From Pseudomonas corrugata (GTDB lineage Bacteria > Pseudomonadota > Gammaproteobacteria > Pseudomonadales > Pseudomonadaceae), in the NCBI RefSeq assembly GCF_001269905.1, contig NZ_LHVK01000006.1:62001-126000 (forward strand): 64,000 nucleotides of DNA, written 5' to 3'. Numbering within the stretch: the stretch's first letter is position 1; each line of letters opens with the position of its first letter. Shown piece after piece: positions 18,770 to 27,297 of this stretch. Made by a program: the position numbers and the translations under genes. The notes under the pieces are model-generated. The model worked only from the letters and a program-made list of their open reading frames with translations, searched no databases and was not told the origin of the DNA.

Positions 18770-19033
18770 ATGAACACCAAAGCCATCTACGCCGCCTGCC
18801 TGTTCGCCGCGCTGAACATCTGCACCCTGTCGGCCCGGGCCGAAAGCAATGTCCAGACGCAGACCTACGCCTACGGCAATCACCTGGACATCCAGAAAGT
18901 GCTCTCCATCTCCGAAGACAGCGGTCCTTCCTGCGGCGTCGTCAATGCTCACATGACCTACCTGGATTCGGCGGGGCACCGCCAGGCACTGGAATATCGC
19001 AAGTTGGCTGACAACTGCAGCAACGAAAACTGA
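18770..19033 (+). CDS. DUF2790 small periplasmic protein
   Basis: 87 residues with a signal peptide ending near SARAESN. The mature 62 residues are a DUF2790 domain (TYAYGNHLDIQKVLS..., one Cys in GPSCGVV, one in ADNCS), a family found almost only in Pseudomonas, often in several paralogues beside two-component systems. A GAGGAC ribosome site precedes the ATG. It is divergent from the two-component genes and is a plausible target of theirs. No biochemical function is known to me. Confidence 0.85.
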   Translation: MNTKAIYAACLFAALNICTLSARAESNVQTQTYAYGNHLDIQKVLSISEDSGPSCGVVNAHMTYLDSAGHRQALEYRKLADNCSNEN

Positions 19034-19131
19034 AAGTTAAATATCAATAAAGTCATATAACTGATTGTTTTAAATCGATAAATATTTGTGGTTTAGGCCT
19101 GGTCCGGCCTGACTGCCCATGAGGTGATGCC

Positions 19132-20343
19132 ATGCTTCTGATCGCTTTCCTCGGCGGGATTCTGACGATCCTCAGCCCTTGTATTCTCCCCGTGGTGCCG
19201 TTTCTGTTCGCCCGGGCCAACCGTACGCCGGGCTCGATGTTGCTGACCCTCGGTGGCATGGTCCTGACCTTCGCCCTGGTATCGAGCCTGGCGGTGGTCA
19301 GCAGTGACTGGGTGCTGCGTGCCAGCAGCGTGGGACGGCAGGTCGCCCTGGGGGTGATGGTGCTGTTCGCCTTGTCCCTGATCTTCAGCCGGGTTGGCAC
19401 CTGGTTGGCGCGGCCGCTGGTCAGGCTGGGCAATCGCGTCGATGCGGGTGCCGGGCGACTGGATGGGCCGTTGGCATCGGTATTGATCGGTGTCGCCACC
19501 GGGCTGCTCTGGGCGCCCTGTGCCGGGCCGATACTCGGTGTGATCCTGACCGGGGCCATGCTGCAGGGCGCAAGCGCCGGGACCAGCCTGTTGCTGCTGG
19601 CCTACGGCCTGGGCAGTGCCTTGTCGCTGGGAACCTTGATCTTCGCCGGACGTGGTTTGGTTGCACGGCTGAAGCTGTCGTTGCCGGTGACAGCCTGGTT
19701 GCGTCGTGGCAGCGGTGTGGTGGTGTTGCTGACTGCCGTGGCGATCGGTACCGGCGCCGATGATCGACTGTTGGCCAGCACTTCTTCCCAAGGCGCCGCA
19801 AGCCTGGAGCAAAGCGTACTGGAAAAGGTACCCCAGGCAATCGACTACGTGATCAGCAAGGCCAGCGCCAACCCGATGCCGAACCTCGAGGCCCAGGGCG
19901 CCATGCCTTCGCTGGACGGTGCGGTGCAATGGCTGAACTCGCCGCCGCTCGACAGCGAAGCGCTGAAGGGCAAGGTGGTGCTGGTGGATTTCTGGACCTA
20001 CGACTGCATCAACTGCCAGCACACGCTTCCCCACGTGAATGACTGGGCCAAGAAGTATGAGAAGGACGGGTTGGTGGTAATTGGCGTTCACACCCCGGAA
20101 TACGGCTACGAGAAGATCATCGACAACGTGCGCCAGCAGGTTCGCAAGCTGGACATCAACTACCCGGTGGCCATCGACAACCAGTATGCGATCTGGCGCG
20201 CGTTCAACAATCAGTACTGGCCGGCGCATTACTTCATCGATGCCAAGGGGCAGGTGCGCTACAGCCACTTCGGTGAAGGCCGCTATGGCGAGCAGGAGCA
20301 GGTGATCCAACAGTTGCTGCAGGAGGCCAAGGCGAGCCAGTAA
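19132..20343 (+). CDS. DipZ-like cytochrome c biogenesis / thiol-disulfide protein (CcdA + thioredoxin domains)
   Basis: 403 residues. The N-terminal 215 or so are a CcdA/DsbD-like helical membrane domain (SPCILPVVPF near residue 20 and APCAGPILG near 130 hold the two membrane Cys). The C-terminal 170 are a periplasmic TlpA/thioredoxin domain with the redox pair DCINCQ. Such fusions carry electrons from cytoplasmic thioredoxin across the membrane to periplasmic thiols. Compared with mycobacterial DipZ it lacks the extra C-terminal carbohydrate-binding-like domain. GAGGTG lies 6 bases before the ATG. It follows the DUF2790 gene by about 100 bases. Confidence 0.87.
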   Translation: MLLIAFLGGILTILSPCILPVVPFLFARANRTPGSMLLTLGGMVLTFALVSSLAVVSSDWVLRASSVGRQVALGVMVLFALSLIFSRVGTWLARPLVRLGNRVDAGAGRLDGPLASVLIGVATGLLWAPCAGPILGVILTGAMLQGASAGTSLLLLAYGLGSALSLGTLIFAGRGLVARLKLSLPVTAWLRRGSGVVVLLTAVAIGTGADDRLLASTSSQGAASLEQSVLEKVPQAIDYVISKASANPMPNLEAQGAMPSLDGAVQWLNSPPLDSEALKGKVVLVDFWTYDCINCQHTLPHVNDWAKKYEKDGLVVIGVHTPEYGYEKIIDNVRQQVRKLDINYPVAIDNQYAIWRAFNNQYWPAHYFIDAKGQVRYSHFGEGRYGEQEQVIQQLLQEAKASQ

Positions 20344-20356
20344 TAACTGTGGCGAA

Positions 20357-20377
20357 GGGCCAGTCGAGTACTGGCCC
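20357..20377 (+). terminator. Hairpin after the DipZ-like gene
   Basis: GGGCCAGT and ACTGGCCC form a perfect 8-base stem around CGAGT, 14 bases after the stop. No T-run follows, so it may be a weak terminator or a transcript-protecting hairpin. Confidence 0.45.
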
Positions 20378-20435
20378 CTAGTCCATTCAAAGGTTGTCAA
20401 ACTTCTTTTATTTCAGAATGTTGGACGACAAACTT

Positions 20436-20780
20436 ATGCGATTTTCTATGTGGGGCGTGGCCATGTGGGTCGTAGTGACATCCTTCCTGGCCTGCGTATC
20501 GCTCGAAACCCAGGCGCGGGCGCTGACGCAAAACCAGCAGTCCGTATGTCGCTGGGGGGCGGACATCGCGGCAGGCGCACAAGCTTCCAAGCTCTCCGGT
20601 GTCTCCCTGTACGGCGCCCGGAAAAAGCTGCAAGCGCGCAAGTTTCCCCGGCCGTGGATGCGCATGACCGCCCTGGGCATCACCGAACAGACCTACGACA
20701 GCGCCTCTCGCCTCAAGCCCGCCGCAGTCAAGCAGACCTACTACGAGCAATGCGTACGTCACGAGTTGGCGCGCCGCTAG
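20436..20780 (+). CDS. Small exported protein of unknown function
   Basis: 114 residues if started at the ATG at 20436; ATG 20418 and TTG 20394 are alternatives, none with a strong ribosome site. The chosen start gives a clean signal peptide (hydrophobic core VAMWVVVTSFLACV, cleavage after TQARA). The mature part has two Cys (SVCRWG, YEQCVRH) that could pair in the periplasm and a basic middle (GARKKLQARKFPRPW). I do not recognise a family. It lies in the gap between the DipZ-like gene and the convergent acoR. Confidence 0.65.
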   Translation: MRFSMWGVAMWVVVTSFLACVSLETQARALTQNQQSVCRWGADIAAGAQASKLSGVSLYGARKKLQARKFPRPWMRMTALGITEQTYDSASRLKPAAVKQTYYEQCVRHELARR

Positions 20781-20790
20781 CCGATCCCGC

Positions 20791-22671
20791 TCATGCCGGG
20801 CTTCGGCCAGGCATGTCGATGCCGTGCTGATGGACCCTTCGGTACAGGGTGGCCCGGGAAATGCCAAGGGCCCGGGCGGCGGCAGTGGGTTTCCAGCGAT
20901 GGCGCACAAGGGCATCGAGCAGGGCCTGGCGTTCCGGGCTGGCGCTCGGCTCAGGCGCAAGGGCGGTGACTTGCGCGCCGTGTAACGACTCGGGCAGGTG
21001 AGCGCGCTGGATCACGCGGCTGTCGCATACCGCGCAGGCGTAGCGCAGCACATGGCGCAACTGACGGATGTTGCCCGGCCAATGGTAACCGAGCAGGCAT
21101 TCCAGGGCCGCGCTGCTCAACTGCACGGCGCCGCCGCAGCGAGTCGATTCTTCTTCGAGGATGCGGTTGATCAGCGTCAGCCGGTCACTGCGCTCGCGCA
21201 ACGGCGGCAGTTGGAAGCGGGCACCGCCCAGGCGGAAGTACAGGTCCTCGCGAAACTCGCCGACGGTGACCAGGGCTTCCAGGTCGCGGTGAGTGGCGCA
21301 GATCACCTGGATGTCCACGGCTTTGCGGCGTGACGCACCGAGTGGCGCCACCTCTCCCTCCGCCAGCACCCGCAACAGGCGGGTCTGCAAGGCCAGCGGC
21401 ATGTCACCGATTTCATCCAGGAACAGCGTGCCGCCGTCGGCCTGCTGCAACAGGCCCTGCATACCCTTGCTCGATGCACCGGTGAAAGCTCCGGCCACAT
21501 AGCCGAACAACTCGCTCTCGATCAGGCTTTCAGGAATCGCGGCGCAGTTCAGCGCGACGAACGGGCGCTCGCGGCGCTGGCTGGCCTGGTGCAATTGGCG
21601 GGCGAATACCTCTTTGCCGGAGCCGGTTTCGCCCTGGATCAACACCGGCAGATTGCGATCCTTGACCCGCACCGCCAGGCGCAGGCTGTCGGCCAGGCGT
21701 GGATCGATGTCGACCGGGGTCATCGCCACCCGCGCATGCGGCTGCGCCCGATGCCGTGGCGCGCTCAAGCGGCCGTGCAGGGACGACTCGGTGCCCTGAC
21801 GGCTGAAGGGGTAAAGGCTCTCGTCCCGGGCACGGTGCAACCATTGTTGGTCGAAGACCTGGCTGATGTGCTGTGGCAACTGGCCGTACTGTTGCAGCAG
21901 GTACTGGCGTGCAGCGGGGTTCAGGGCTTGCAGGCAACCGTCGTCGTCCCAGGCGAACAGGTAATCGGGCTGGCTGTCGACGTAACCGGCGTTGCGATGG
22001 GCCCGCAGCACCCAATAGCCCTGGGCGCTGCTCATGAAAAATGCCTGTTCGATTTCCCGGGCACTCTGCACCACCATCTGGCGGATCAAGTGCTGCGAGC
22101 GGCGGTCGTCCGGTGAGCGAACCGCCGACACGTCCAGCACCCCGAGCAGTTCCCCCTGGGGGTCGAAGACTGGCGCGGCGGAGCAGGTCAGGCCAATGAA
22201 CGCTGCGCGGAAGTGATCGCGCTTGTGCACCGTCACCGGGGTCTTGGCCGTGAGCACCGCGGCCACGCCGCAAGTGCCTTCCTCGCCCTCCGACCAGCAG
22301 GTGCCCAGGTAGAGCCCGGCCTTGCGGCAGTCATTGCGAATGGCGGTTTCGACACGGTAATCGATGGTCTGGCCCTGGGCGTCGGTCAGCAGCACACAGT
22401 AGTCGGCATCCCGTACCCGGCCATGGAGGCGCGCCACTTCTTCGCTGGCGATATTGAGGAACAGCTCGGAGCGCTCGCGGCATTGCTTGAGCACATCTTC
22501 GGACAGGATGCGCGGGCCCTGCAGCGAGCCGGGGTCGAGGTGATGCTGCTCCATGGATCGACGCCAGGAGTCGAGGATCAGGTCCGGGACAGGCAACTGC
22601 GGCAACTGGCTCGCGTTCTTCACGACGCGGCTGACGCAATCCACATGGGCCCGGGAGTGAGCGGAAAGCAT
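20791..22671 (-). CDS. acoR: Sigma-54-dependent activator AcoR (acetoin catabolism)
   Basis: 626 residues. An N-terminal GAF-type sensor region (about 60-230) is followed by an AAA+ domain with Walker A GETGSGKE, the sigma-54-contacting GAFTGA (in YVAGAFTGASS) and Walker B TLFLDEIGD, and a C-terminal Fis-type helix-turn-helix (TAAARALGISRATLYRR). GGAGG precedes the ATG at 22671. It is divergent from acoXABC-bdh, whose promoter is of the sigma-54 type, so its role as the acetoin-responsive activator is well supported by context. Confidence 0.93.
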   Translation of the reverse strand: MLSAHSRAHVDCVSRVVKNASQLPQLPVPDLILDSWRRSMEQHHLDPGSLQGPRILSEDVLKQCRERSELFLNIASEEVARLHGRVRDADYCVLLTDAQGQTIDYRVETAIRNDCRKAGLYLGTCWSEGEEGTCGVAAVLTAKTPVTVHKRDHFRAAFIGLTCSAAPVFDPQGELLGVLDVSAVRSPDDRRSQHLIRQMVVQSAREIEQAFFMSSAQGYWVLRAHRNAGYVDSQPDYLFAWDDDGCLQALNPAARQYLLQQYGQLPQHISQVFDQQWLHRARDESLYPFSRQGTESSLHGRLSAPRHRAQPHARVAMTPVDIDPRLADSLRLAVRVKDRNLPVLIQGETGSGKEVFARQLHQASQRRERPFVALNCAAIPESLIESELFGYVAGAFTGASSKGMQGLLQQADGGTLFLDEIGDMPLALQTRLLRVLAEGEVAPLGASRRKAVDIQVICATHRDLEALVTVGEFREDLYFRLGGARFQLPPLRERSDRLTLINRILEEESTRCGGAVQLSSAALECLLGYHWPGNIRQLRHVLRYACAVCDSRVIQRAHLPESLHGAQVTALAPEPSASPERQALLDALVRHRWKPTAAARALGISRATLYRRVHQHGIDMPGRSPA

Positions 22672-22762
22672 GATTGGCCTCCGGTTCAGCTTCTTATCGT
22701 TGTGCGCTCATTAAGCGCCGTTCACTGGACACAGACAAGCCTGGCAGTAGGGGGGAGCGACT

Positions 22763-22822
22763 TGAGACGCCACGTCTCACGGTCTCGCCGTCGGCTCGTG
22801 CAGGCTGACATGTGGCGTCTCA
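22763..22822. promoter_or_regulatory. Two AcoR-like upstream activator sites
   Basis: TGAGACGCCAC occurs at 22763-22773 and its exact reverse complement at 22812-22822. The first copy continues as the perfect palindrome TGAGACG-CCA-CGTCTCA (22763-22779). They lie 80-140 bases before the sigma-54 promoter, the usual distance for enhancer-type activators. Binding by AcoR is inference from position. Confidence 0.65.
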
Positions 22823-22899
22823 CAGAGCCCTGTGCCGGCTCGTCGCTCATCTGGCTTGGAAGGCTCTGGCCCGGGTATCCGCCGGCTTTTCTCCATGCC

Positions 22900-22914
22900 T
22901 GGCACCGGCCTTGC
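22900..22914 (+). promoter_or_regulatory. Sigma-54 (-24/-12) promoter of the aco operon
   Basis: TGGCAC-N5-TTGC with exactly ten bases between the invariant GG and GC, matching the RpoN consensus. It sits about 60 bases before the first possible start codon (22972) and 105 before acoX, and pairs with the divergent sigma-54 activator gene. Confidence 0.85.
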
Positions 22915-22971
22915 TCTATGCCCAGAGCCCGCACGGCGACGGGTCTTCCAAGAATAAAAACGAGGTATGCC

Positions 22972-23022
22972 ATGTCTTTCTGCCCAGGTCATTCTCCAGT
23001 CACATCCACGGTGGTGCCATGA
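22972..23022 (+). CDS. Possible 16-residue leader peptide of the aco operon
   Basis: An ATG with GAGG 6 bases upstream opens a 16-codon frame (MSFCPGHSPV...) whose TGA overlaps the acoX ATG as ATGA. The acoX start itself has only a weak ribosome site, so coupled translation through this frame is plausible. It is too short to judge by composition and may be chance. Confidence 0.35.
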   Translation: MSFCPGHSPVTSTVVP

Positions 23023-24101
23023 GTCATCGTCCCCTGACCGTCGGGATCATCGCCAATCCTGCCTCGGGACGTGACGTGCGGCGCCTGACGGCCAATGCCG
23101 GGCTGTTTTCCAGCACCGACAAGGTCTCGGTGATCCAGCGCCTGCTGGCGGCCTTCGGCGCCACCGGCGTCGAACAGGTGCTGATGCCCACCGACTTGAC
23201 CGGCATCGCCGCTGCCGTGCTGAAGAACAGTCACAGCCGCCAGGCGCGCGACAGTCATTGGCCGGCCCTGGAGTTTCTCGACCTGACCTTGCGCCAGACC
23301 GTCGAAGACACCCGCAGGGCCGCACGCCTGATGGCCGAGCGCGAGGTGGCGCTGATCGCCGTGCTCGGCGGCGATGGCACCCACAAGGCCGTGGCCGCCG
23401 AAGTGGGCGACATTCCGTTGCTGACGCTTTCCACCGGTACCAATAACGCCTTTCCCGAATTGCGCGAGGCCACCACGGCGGGGCTCGCCGGCGGTTTGTA
23501 CGCCAGTGGCCGGATCCCCGAACAGATCGGCCTGCGGCGCAACAAGCGCTTGCTGGTGTGCGAGGCCCGTCGCGGTCTGCGGGAAATCGCCCTGGTGGAC
23601 GTCGCGGTTTCGCCGCTGCGCTTTGTCGGCGCCCGTGCAATCAGCCGGGCGGCGGATCTGGCCGAAGTCTTCGTGACCTTTGCCGAGCCGCAATCCATTG
23701 GCCTGTCGGCCTTGTGTGGCTTGTGGCTGCCGGTGACGCGGCAGGAGCCGGGCGGTGCCTGGATGCGCCTGGACCCGCAATCGCCTGAGGCGCTGCTGGT
23801 GCCGCTGGCCCCTGGCCTGTTGCAGGGCTGCGGCGTGCTCGCGGCCGGACGCCTGGAGCCCGGCGTGGCCCATCCGCTGGCGCTGTCCAGCGGCACGCTG
23901 GCCCTGGATGGCGAACGGGAAATCGAATTCAACCCGCAGGACCGACCCACGGTCACCCTCGATGCTGGCGGCCCGCTGAGCATCGATGTCGACGCGGTGC
24001 TGGCCTACGTCGCGCAACAGCGCCTGTTGGGCATCGGCCGCGAACATCCGCAACACCCCCTGAACCTGCAAGTCAGCCTTCAAGACACCCCTGGAGAATA
24101 A
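23019..24101 (+). CDS. acoX: AcoX, ATP-NAD kinase-like protein of acetoin catabolism
   Basis: 360 residues from the ATG at 23019 (MSHRPLTVG). It belongs to the ATP-NAD kinase-like family: IANPASGRD near residue 10 and the diagnostic GGDGTHKA near residue 113. AcoX is regularly encoded with acoABC in Pseudomonas and Ralstonia, but its exact role is not settled and growth on acetoin may not strictly need it. It is first in the operon, with acoA starting 2 bases after its stop. Confidence 0.9.
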   Translation: MSHRPLTVGIIANPASGRDVRRLTANAGLFSSTDKVSVIQRLLAAFGATGVEQVLMPTDLTGIAAAVLKNSHSRQARDSHWPALEFLDLTLRQTVEDTRRAARLMAEREVALIAVLGGDGTHKAVAAEVGDIPLLTLSTGTNNAFPELREATTAGLAGGLYASGRIPEQIGLRRNKRLLVCEARRGLREIALVDVAVSPLRFVGARAISRAADLAEVFVTFAEPQSIGLSALCGLWLPVTRQEPGGAWMRLDPQSPEALLVPLAPGLLQGCGVLAAGRLEPGVAHPLALSSGTLALDGEREIEFNPQDRPTVTLDAGGPLSIDVDAVLAYVAQQRLLGIGREHPQHPLNLQVSLQDTPGE

Positions 24102-24103
24102 AA

Positions 24104-25081
24104 ATGTCGACACCGCTCACCCACGATCAACTGCTGCACGCCTATCAGGTGATGCGCACCATCCGCGCGTTCGAAGAGCGCCTGCACGTGGAGTTCGCCA
24201 CCGGCGAGATTCCCGGTTTTGTCCACTTGTACGCCGGCGAAGAGGCGTCCGCCGCCGGGGTCATGGCCCACCTGGGCGATGACGATTGCATTGCCTCCAA
24301 CCACCGTGGCCACGGCCATTGCATCGCCAAAGGCGTGGATGTCTACGGAATGATGGCCGAGATCTACGGCAAGAAAACCGGGGTCTGCCAAGGCAAGGGC
24401 GGTTCCATGCACATCGCCGATTTCGAGAAGGGCATGCTCGGCGCCAACGGCATTGTCGGTGCCGGTGCGCCGCTGGTGGTGGGCGCCGCGCTGGCAGCCC
24501 GACTCAAGGGCACCGACAGTGTCGCGGTGGTGTTCTTCGGCGACGGCGGCTCCAACGAAGGCGCGGTGTTCGAGGCCATGAACATGGCTTCGGTGTGGAA
24601 CTTGCCGTGTCTGTTCATTGCCGAGAACAACGGTTACGCGGAAGCCACTGCATCCAATTGGTCGGTGGCTTGCGATCACATCGCCGATCGCGCCGCCGGG
24701 TTCGGCATGCCGGGGGTGACGGTGGACGGTTTTGACTTCTTCGCCGTTCACGAAGCCGCCGGGGCGGCCATCGAGCGTGCCCGGGCCGGGGAAGGGCCAT
24801 CGCTGATCGAGGTCAAGCTGACCCGCTATTACGGCCATTTCGAGGGCGATGCGCAGACGTATCGGGCACCAGATGAGGTCAAGCATTTCCGTGAACACCA
24901 GGACTGCCTGATGCAGTTCCGCGAGCGCACCACCCGGGCCGGGTTGCTCTCGGTCGAGCAACTGGACCAGGTCGACCGGGAAGTGGAGCTGCTGATCGAA
25001 AACGCGGTGCGCAAGGCCAAGTCCGATCCCAAGCCTGCGGCAGCGGACCTGCTCACCGATGTCTACGTCTCCTACCCCTGA
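24104..25081 (+). CDS. acoA: Acetoin dehydrogenase E1 component, alpha subunit
   Basis: 325 residues, the family's normal length. With AcoB it forms the thiamine-diphosphate E1 that cleaves acetoin, giving acetaldehyde and an acetyl group passed to AcoC. The TPP motif is present as GDGGSNEGAVFEAMNMA near residue 146, ending ENN. It also shows GFVHLYAGEEA and the HRGHGH substrate region. GGAG lies 9 bases before the ATG. It is expressed with acoX, acoB and acoC from the sigma-54 promoter. Confidence 0.95.
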   Translation: MSTPLTHDQLLHAYQVMRTIRAFEERLHVEFATGEIPGFVHLYAGEEASAAGVMAHLGDDDCIASNHRGHGHCIAKGVDVYGMMAEIYGKKTGVCQGKGGSMHIADFEKGMLGANGIVGAGAPLVVGAALAARLKGTDSVAVVFFGDGGSNEGAVFEAMNMASVWNLPCLFIAENNGYAEATASNWSVACDHIADRAAGFGMPGVTVDGFDFFAVHEAAGAAIERARAGEGPSLIEVKLTRYYGHFEGDAQTYRAPDEVKHFREHQDCLMQFRERTTRAGLLSVEQLDQVDREVELLIENAVRKAKSDPKPAAADLLTDVYVSYP

Positions 25082-25117
25082 ACGCCCCTTCATAAAACAA
25101 GAACAGAGAATTCCATC

Positions 25118-26134
25118 ATGGCGAGAAAAATCAGCTATCAGCAGGCAATCAACGAAGCCCTGGCCCAGGAAATGCACCGCGATACCAGCGTGTTCATCAT
25201 GGGCGAGGACGTGGCCGGTGGCGCCGGCGCGCCCGGTGAAAACGACGCCTGGGGCGGTGTGCTCGGCGTCACCAAGGGCCTCTACGACCAGTTCCCCGGT
25301 CGCGTGCTCGACACACCGCTGTCGGAAATCGGTTACGTCGGTGCGGCGGTCGGGGCCGCGACCTGCGGCGTGCGCCCGGTGTGCGAACTGATGTTCGTCG
25401 ACTTCGCCGGCTGCTGCCTGGACCAGATCCTCAACCAGGCGGCGAAGTTTCGCTACATGTTCGGTGGCAAGGCTTCCACGCCTTTGGTGATCCGCACCAT
25501 GGTCGGTGCCGGCCTGCGCGCCGCGGCCCAGCATTCGCAGATGCTCACGTCCTTGTGGACGCACATCCCCGGGCTCAAGGTGGTATGCCCATCGTCGCCC
25601 TACGATGCCAAGGGCTTGCTCATCCAGGCGATCCGCGACAACGATCCGGTGATCTTCTGCGAGCACAAATTGCTGTACGGCATGCAGGGTGAAGTGCCCG
25701 AAGAGCTCTACACCATCCCGTTTGGCGAGGCCAACTTCCTGCGCGACGGCAAGGACGTGACCCTCGTGTCCTACGGCCGCATGGTCAACACCGCCATGGA
25801 TGCGGCACGCAGCCTGGCCGGGCGCGGTATCGATTGCGAGGTCATCGACCTGCGCACCACCAGCCCGATGGATGAGGACAGCATCCTCGAAAGCGTGGAC
25901 AAGACCGGGCGCCTGGTGGTCATCGATGAGGCCAACCCACGCTGCTCCATGGCCACCGACATCGCGGCGCTGGTGGCGCAGAAAGCCTTCGGCGCACTCA
26001 AGGCGCCGATCGAGATGGTCACCGCGCCGCATACGCCGGTGCCGTTCTCCGATTCCCTGGAAGACCTGTACATCCCTGACGCGGCGAAGATCGAACAAGC
26101 CGTGCTCAACGTGATCGAGTGGAGCAAGCGCTGA
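25118..26134 (+). CDS. acoB: Acetoin dehydrogenase E1 component, beta subunit
   Basis: 338 residues, standard for E1-beta of 2-oxoacid-type complexes. The N-terminal pyrimidine-binding part shows GEDVAGG and the PLSEIGYVG/AAVGAA region. The C-terminal transketolase domain shows EVIDLRTTSPMD. It pairs with AcoA as an alpha2beta2 E1. Its TGA overlaps the acoC ATG (TGATG), which should keep E1 and E2 in balance. Confidence 0.95.
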   Translation: MARKISYQQAINEALAQEMHRDTSVFIMGEDVAGGAGAPGENDAWGGVLGVTKGLYDQFPGRVLDTPLSEIGYVGAAVGAATCGVRPVCELMFVDFAGCCLDQILNQAAKFRYMFGGKASTPLVIRTMVGAGLRAAAQHSQMLTSLWTHIPGLKVVCPSSPYDAKGLLIQAIRDNDPVIFCEHKLLYGMQGEVPEELYTIPFGEANFLRDGKDVTLVSYGRMVNTAMDAARSLAGRGIDCEVIDLRTTSPMDEDSILESVDKTGRLVVIDEANPRCSMATDIAALVAQKAFGALKAPIEMVTAPHTPVPFSDSLEDLYIPDAAKIEQAVLNVIEWSKR

Positions 26135-27246
26135 TGAGCCAGATTCATACCCTGACCATGCCCAAATGGGGGCTGTCGATGACCGAAGGCCGGGTCGATG
26201 CCTGGCTCAAGGAAGAGGGCCAGGCCATCACCAAGGGCGACGAAGTGCTGGACGTGGAGACCGACAAGATTTCCAGCAGTGTCGAAGCGCCGTTCTCCGG
26301 TGTGTTGCGCCGGCAGGTTGCGCGGCAGGATGAAACCCTGGCGGTCGGCGCCTTGCTGGGCATTGTCGTCGACGGCGAGGCCAGCGACGCCGAGATCGAT
26401 GCGGTCATCGAGCAGTTCCAGTCCAGTTTCGTGCCGGGCGACACCGGTGATGAAGACACCGGCGCGAAACCGCAGAAGGTCGAGCTGGATGGCCGGGTGA
26501 TTCGCTACTTTGAACGTGGCGAAGGCGGCATGCCCTTGGTGTTGGTCCACGGTTTTGGCGGGGACCTGAACAATTGGCTGTTCAACCATGAGGCCTTGGC
26601 GGCCGGCCGCCGGGTGATCGCCCTGGACCTGCCGGGTCATGGCGAGTCCGGCAAGACCCTGCAACGTGGCGACCTGGACGAGTTGAGCGGCGCGGTGTTG
26701 GCCTTGCTCGATCACCTGGACATCAGCGTCGCACACCTGGTGGGCCATTCCATGGGCGGGGCCGTGTCGCTGAACACCGCACGCTTGATGCCCCAGCGGG
26801 TGCGCTCCCTGACGCTGATCGGCAGTGCTGGCCTCGGCCCTGAGATCAACGGCGACTACCTGCAAGGCTTTGTCGACGCCTCCAATCGCAACGCCCTCAA
26901 GCCGCAGTTGGTGCAGTTGTTCTCCAACGCCGAGCTGGTCAACCGGCAGATGCTCGATGACATGCTCAAGTACAAGCGCCTGGAGGGCGTGGACGCTGCA
27001 TTGAGGCAGCTGTCGACGACCTTGTTCGCCGATGGTCGCCAACAGGTGGACTTGCGCGAAGTGGTGCAGGCCGGTCACGTGCCGACCCTGGTGGTCTGGG
27101 GCAGCGATGACGCGATCATCCCGGCGGCCCATGGCGAGGGGTTGGACGCCCAGGTGGAGGTGCTGAGCGGCCAAGGCCACATGGTGCAGATGGAAGCGGC
27201 CGAGCAAGTCAATCGATTGATCCTTGGGTTCATTGAACAGCACTGA
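26134..27246 (+). CDS. acoC: AcoC: lipoyl domain fused to an alpha/beta hydrolase (E2 of acetoin dehydrogenase)
   Basis: 370 residues from the ATG at 26134; a GTG 15 bases earlier is a weaker choice. Residues 1-80 are a lipoyl domain with the modified Lys at 45 (ETDKISS). The remainder is not the classical E2 acyltransferase fold but an alpha/beta hydrolase with HGFGGD, nucleophile GHSMGG, Asp in WGSDDA and His in GQGHMVQ. This arrangement is known for Pseudomonas AcoC. There is no E1-binding peripheral domain, and no E3 (lipoamide dehydrogenase) gene is nearby, so E3 must come from elsewhere. Confidence 0.93.
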   Translation: MSQIHTLTMPKWGLSMTEGRVDAWLKEEGQAITKGDEVLDVETDKISSSVEAPFSGVLRRQVARQDETLAVGALLGIVVDGEASDAEIDAVIEQFQSSFVPGDTGDEDTGAKPQKVELDGRVIRYFERGEGGMPLVLVHGFGGDLNNWLFNHEALAAGRRVIALDLPGHGESGKTLQRGDLDELSGAVLALLDHLDISVAHLVGHSMGGAVSLNTARLMPQRVRSLTLIGSAGLGPEINGDYLQGFVDASNRNALKPQLVQLFSNAELVNRQMLDDMLKYKRLEGVDAALRQLSTTLFADGRQQVDLREVVQAGHVPTLVVWGSDDAIIPAAHGEGLDAQVEVLSGQGHMVQMEAAEQVNRLILGFIEQH

Positions 27247-27252
27247 TCGAAC

Positions 27253-27275
27253 GGGCGACGCGCGAGTCGTCGCCC
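27253..27275 (+). promoter_or_regulatory. Hairpin between acoC and bdh
   Basis: GGGCGAC and GTCGCCC form a 7-base stem in the 51-base gap between acoC and the butanediol dehydrogenase gene. No T-run follows. It may set relative expression by partial termination or by slowing decay of the acoXABC part. Confidence 0.4.
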
Positions 27276-27297
27276 CCAAGTATTCTGGAGAAACGCT

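Noticed and set aside
19093..20400. Minus-strand frame of 435 codons opposite the DipZ-like gene
   Set aside because: The plus strand encodes a membrane protein with a CINC thioredoxin motif; the antisense product is Gln/Arg-rich without domains.
24080..26098. Open frame of 672 codons antisense to acoA and acoB
   Set aside because: It mirrors two strongly recognised genes codon for codon; long antisense frames are normal in GC-rich DNA, and its protein has no recognisable domain.
25771..27279. Open frame of 502 codons antisense to acoB and acoC
   Set aside because: It is a shadow of well-identified genes on the plus strand, with a His/Gln-rich product typical of antisense reading.
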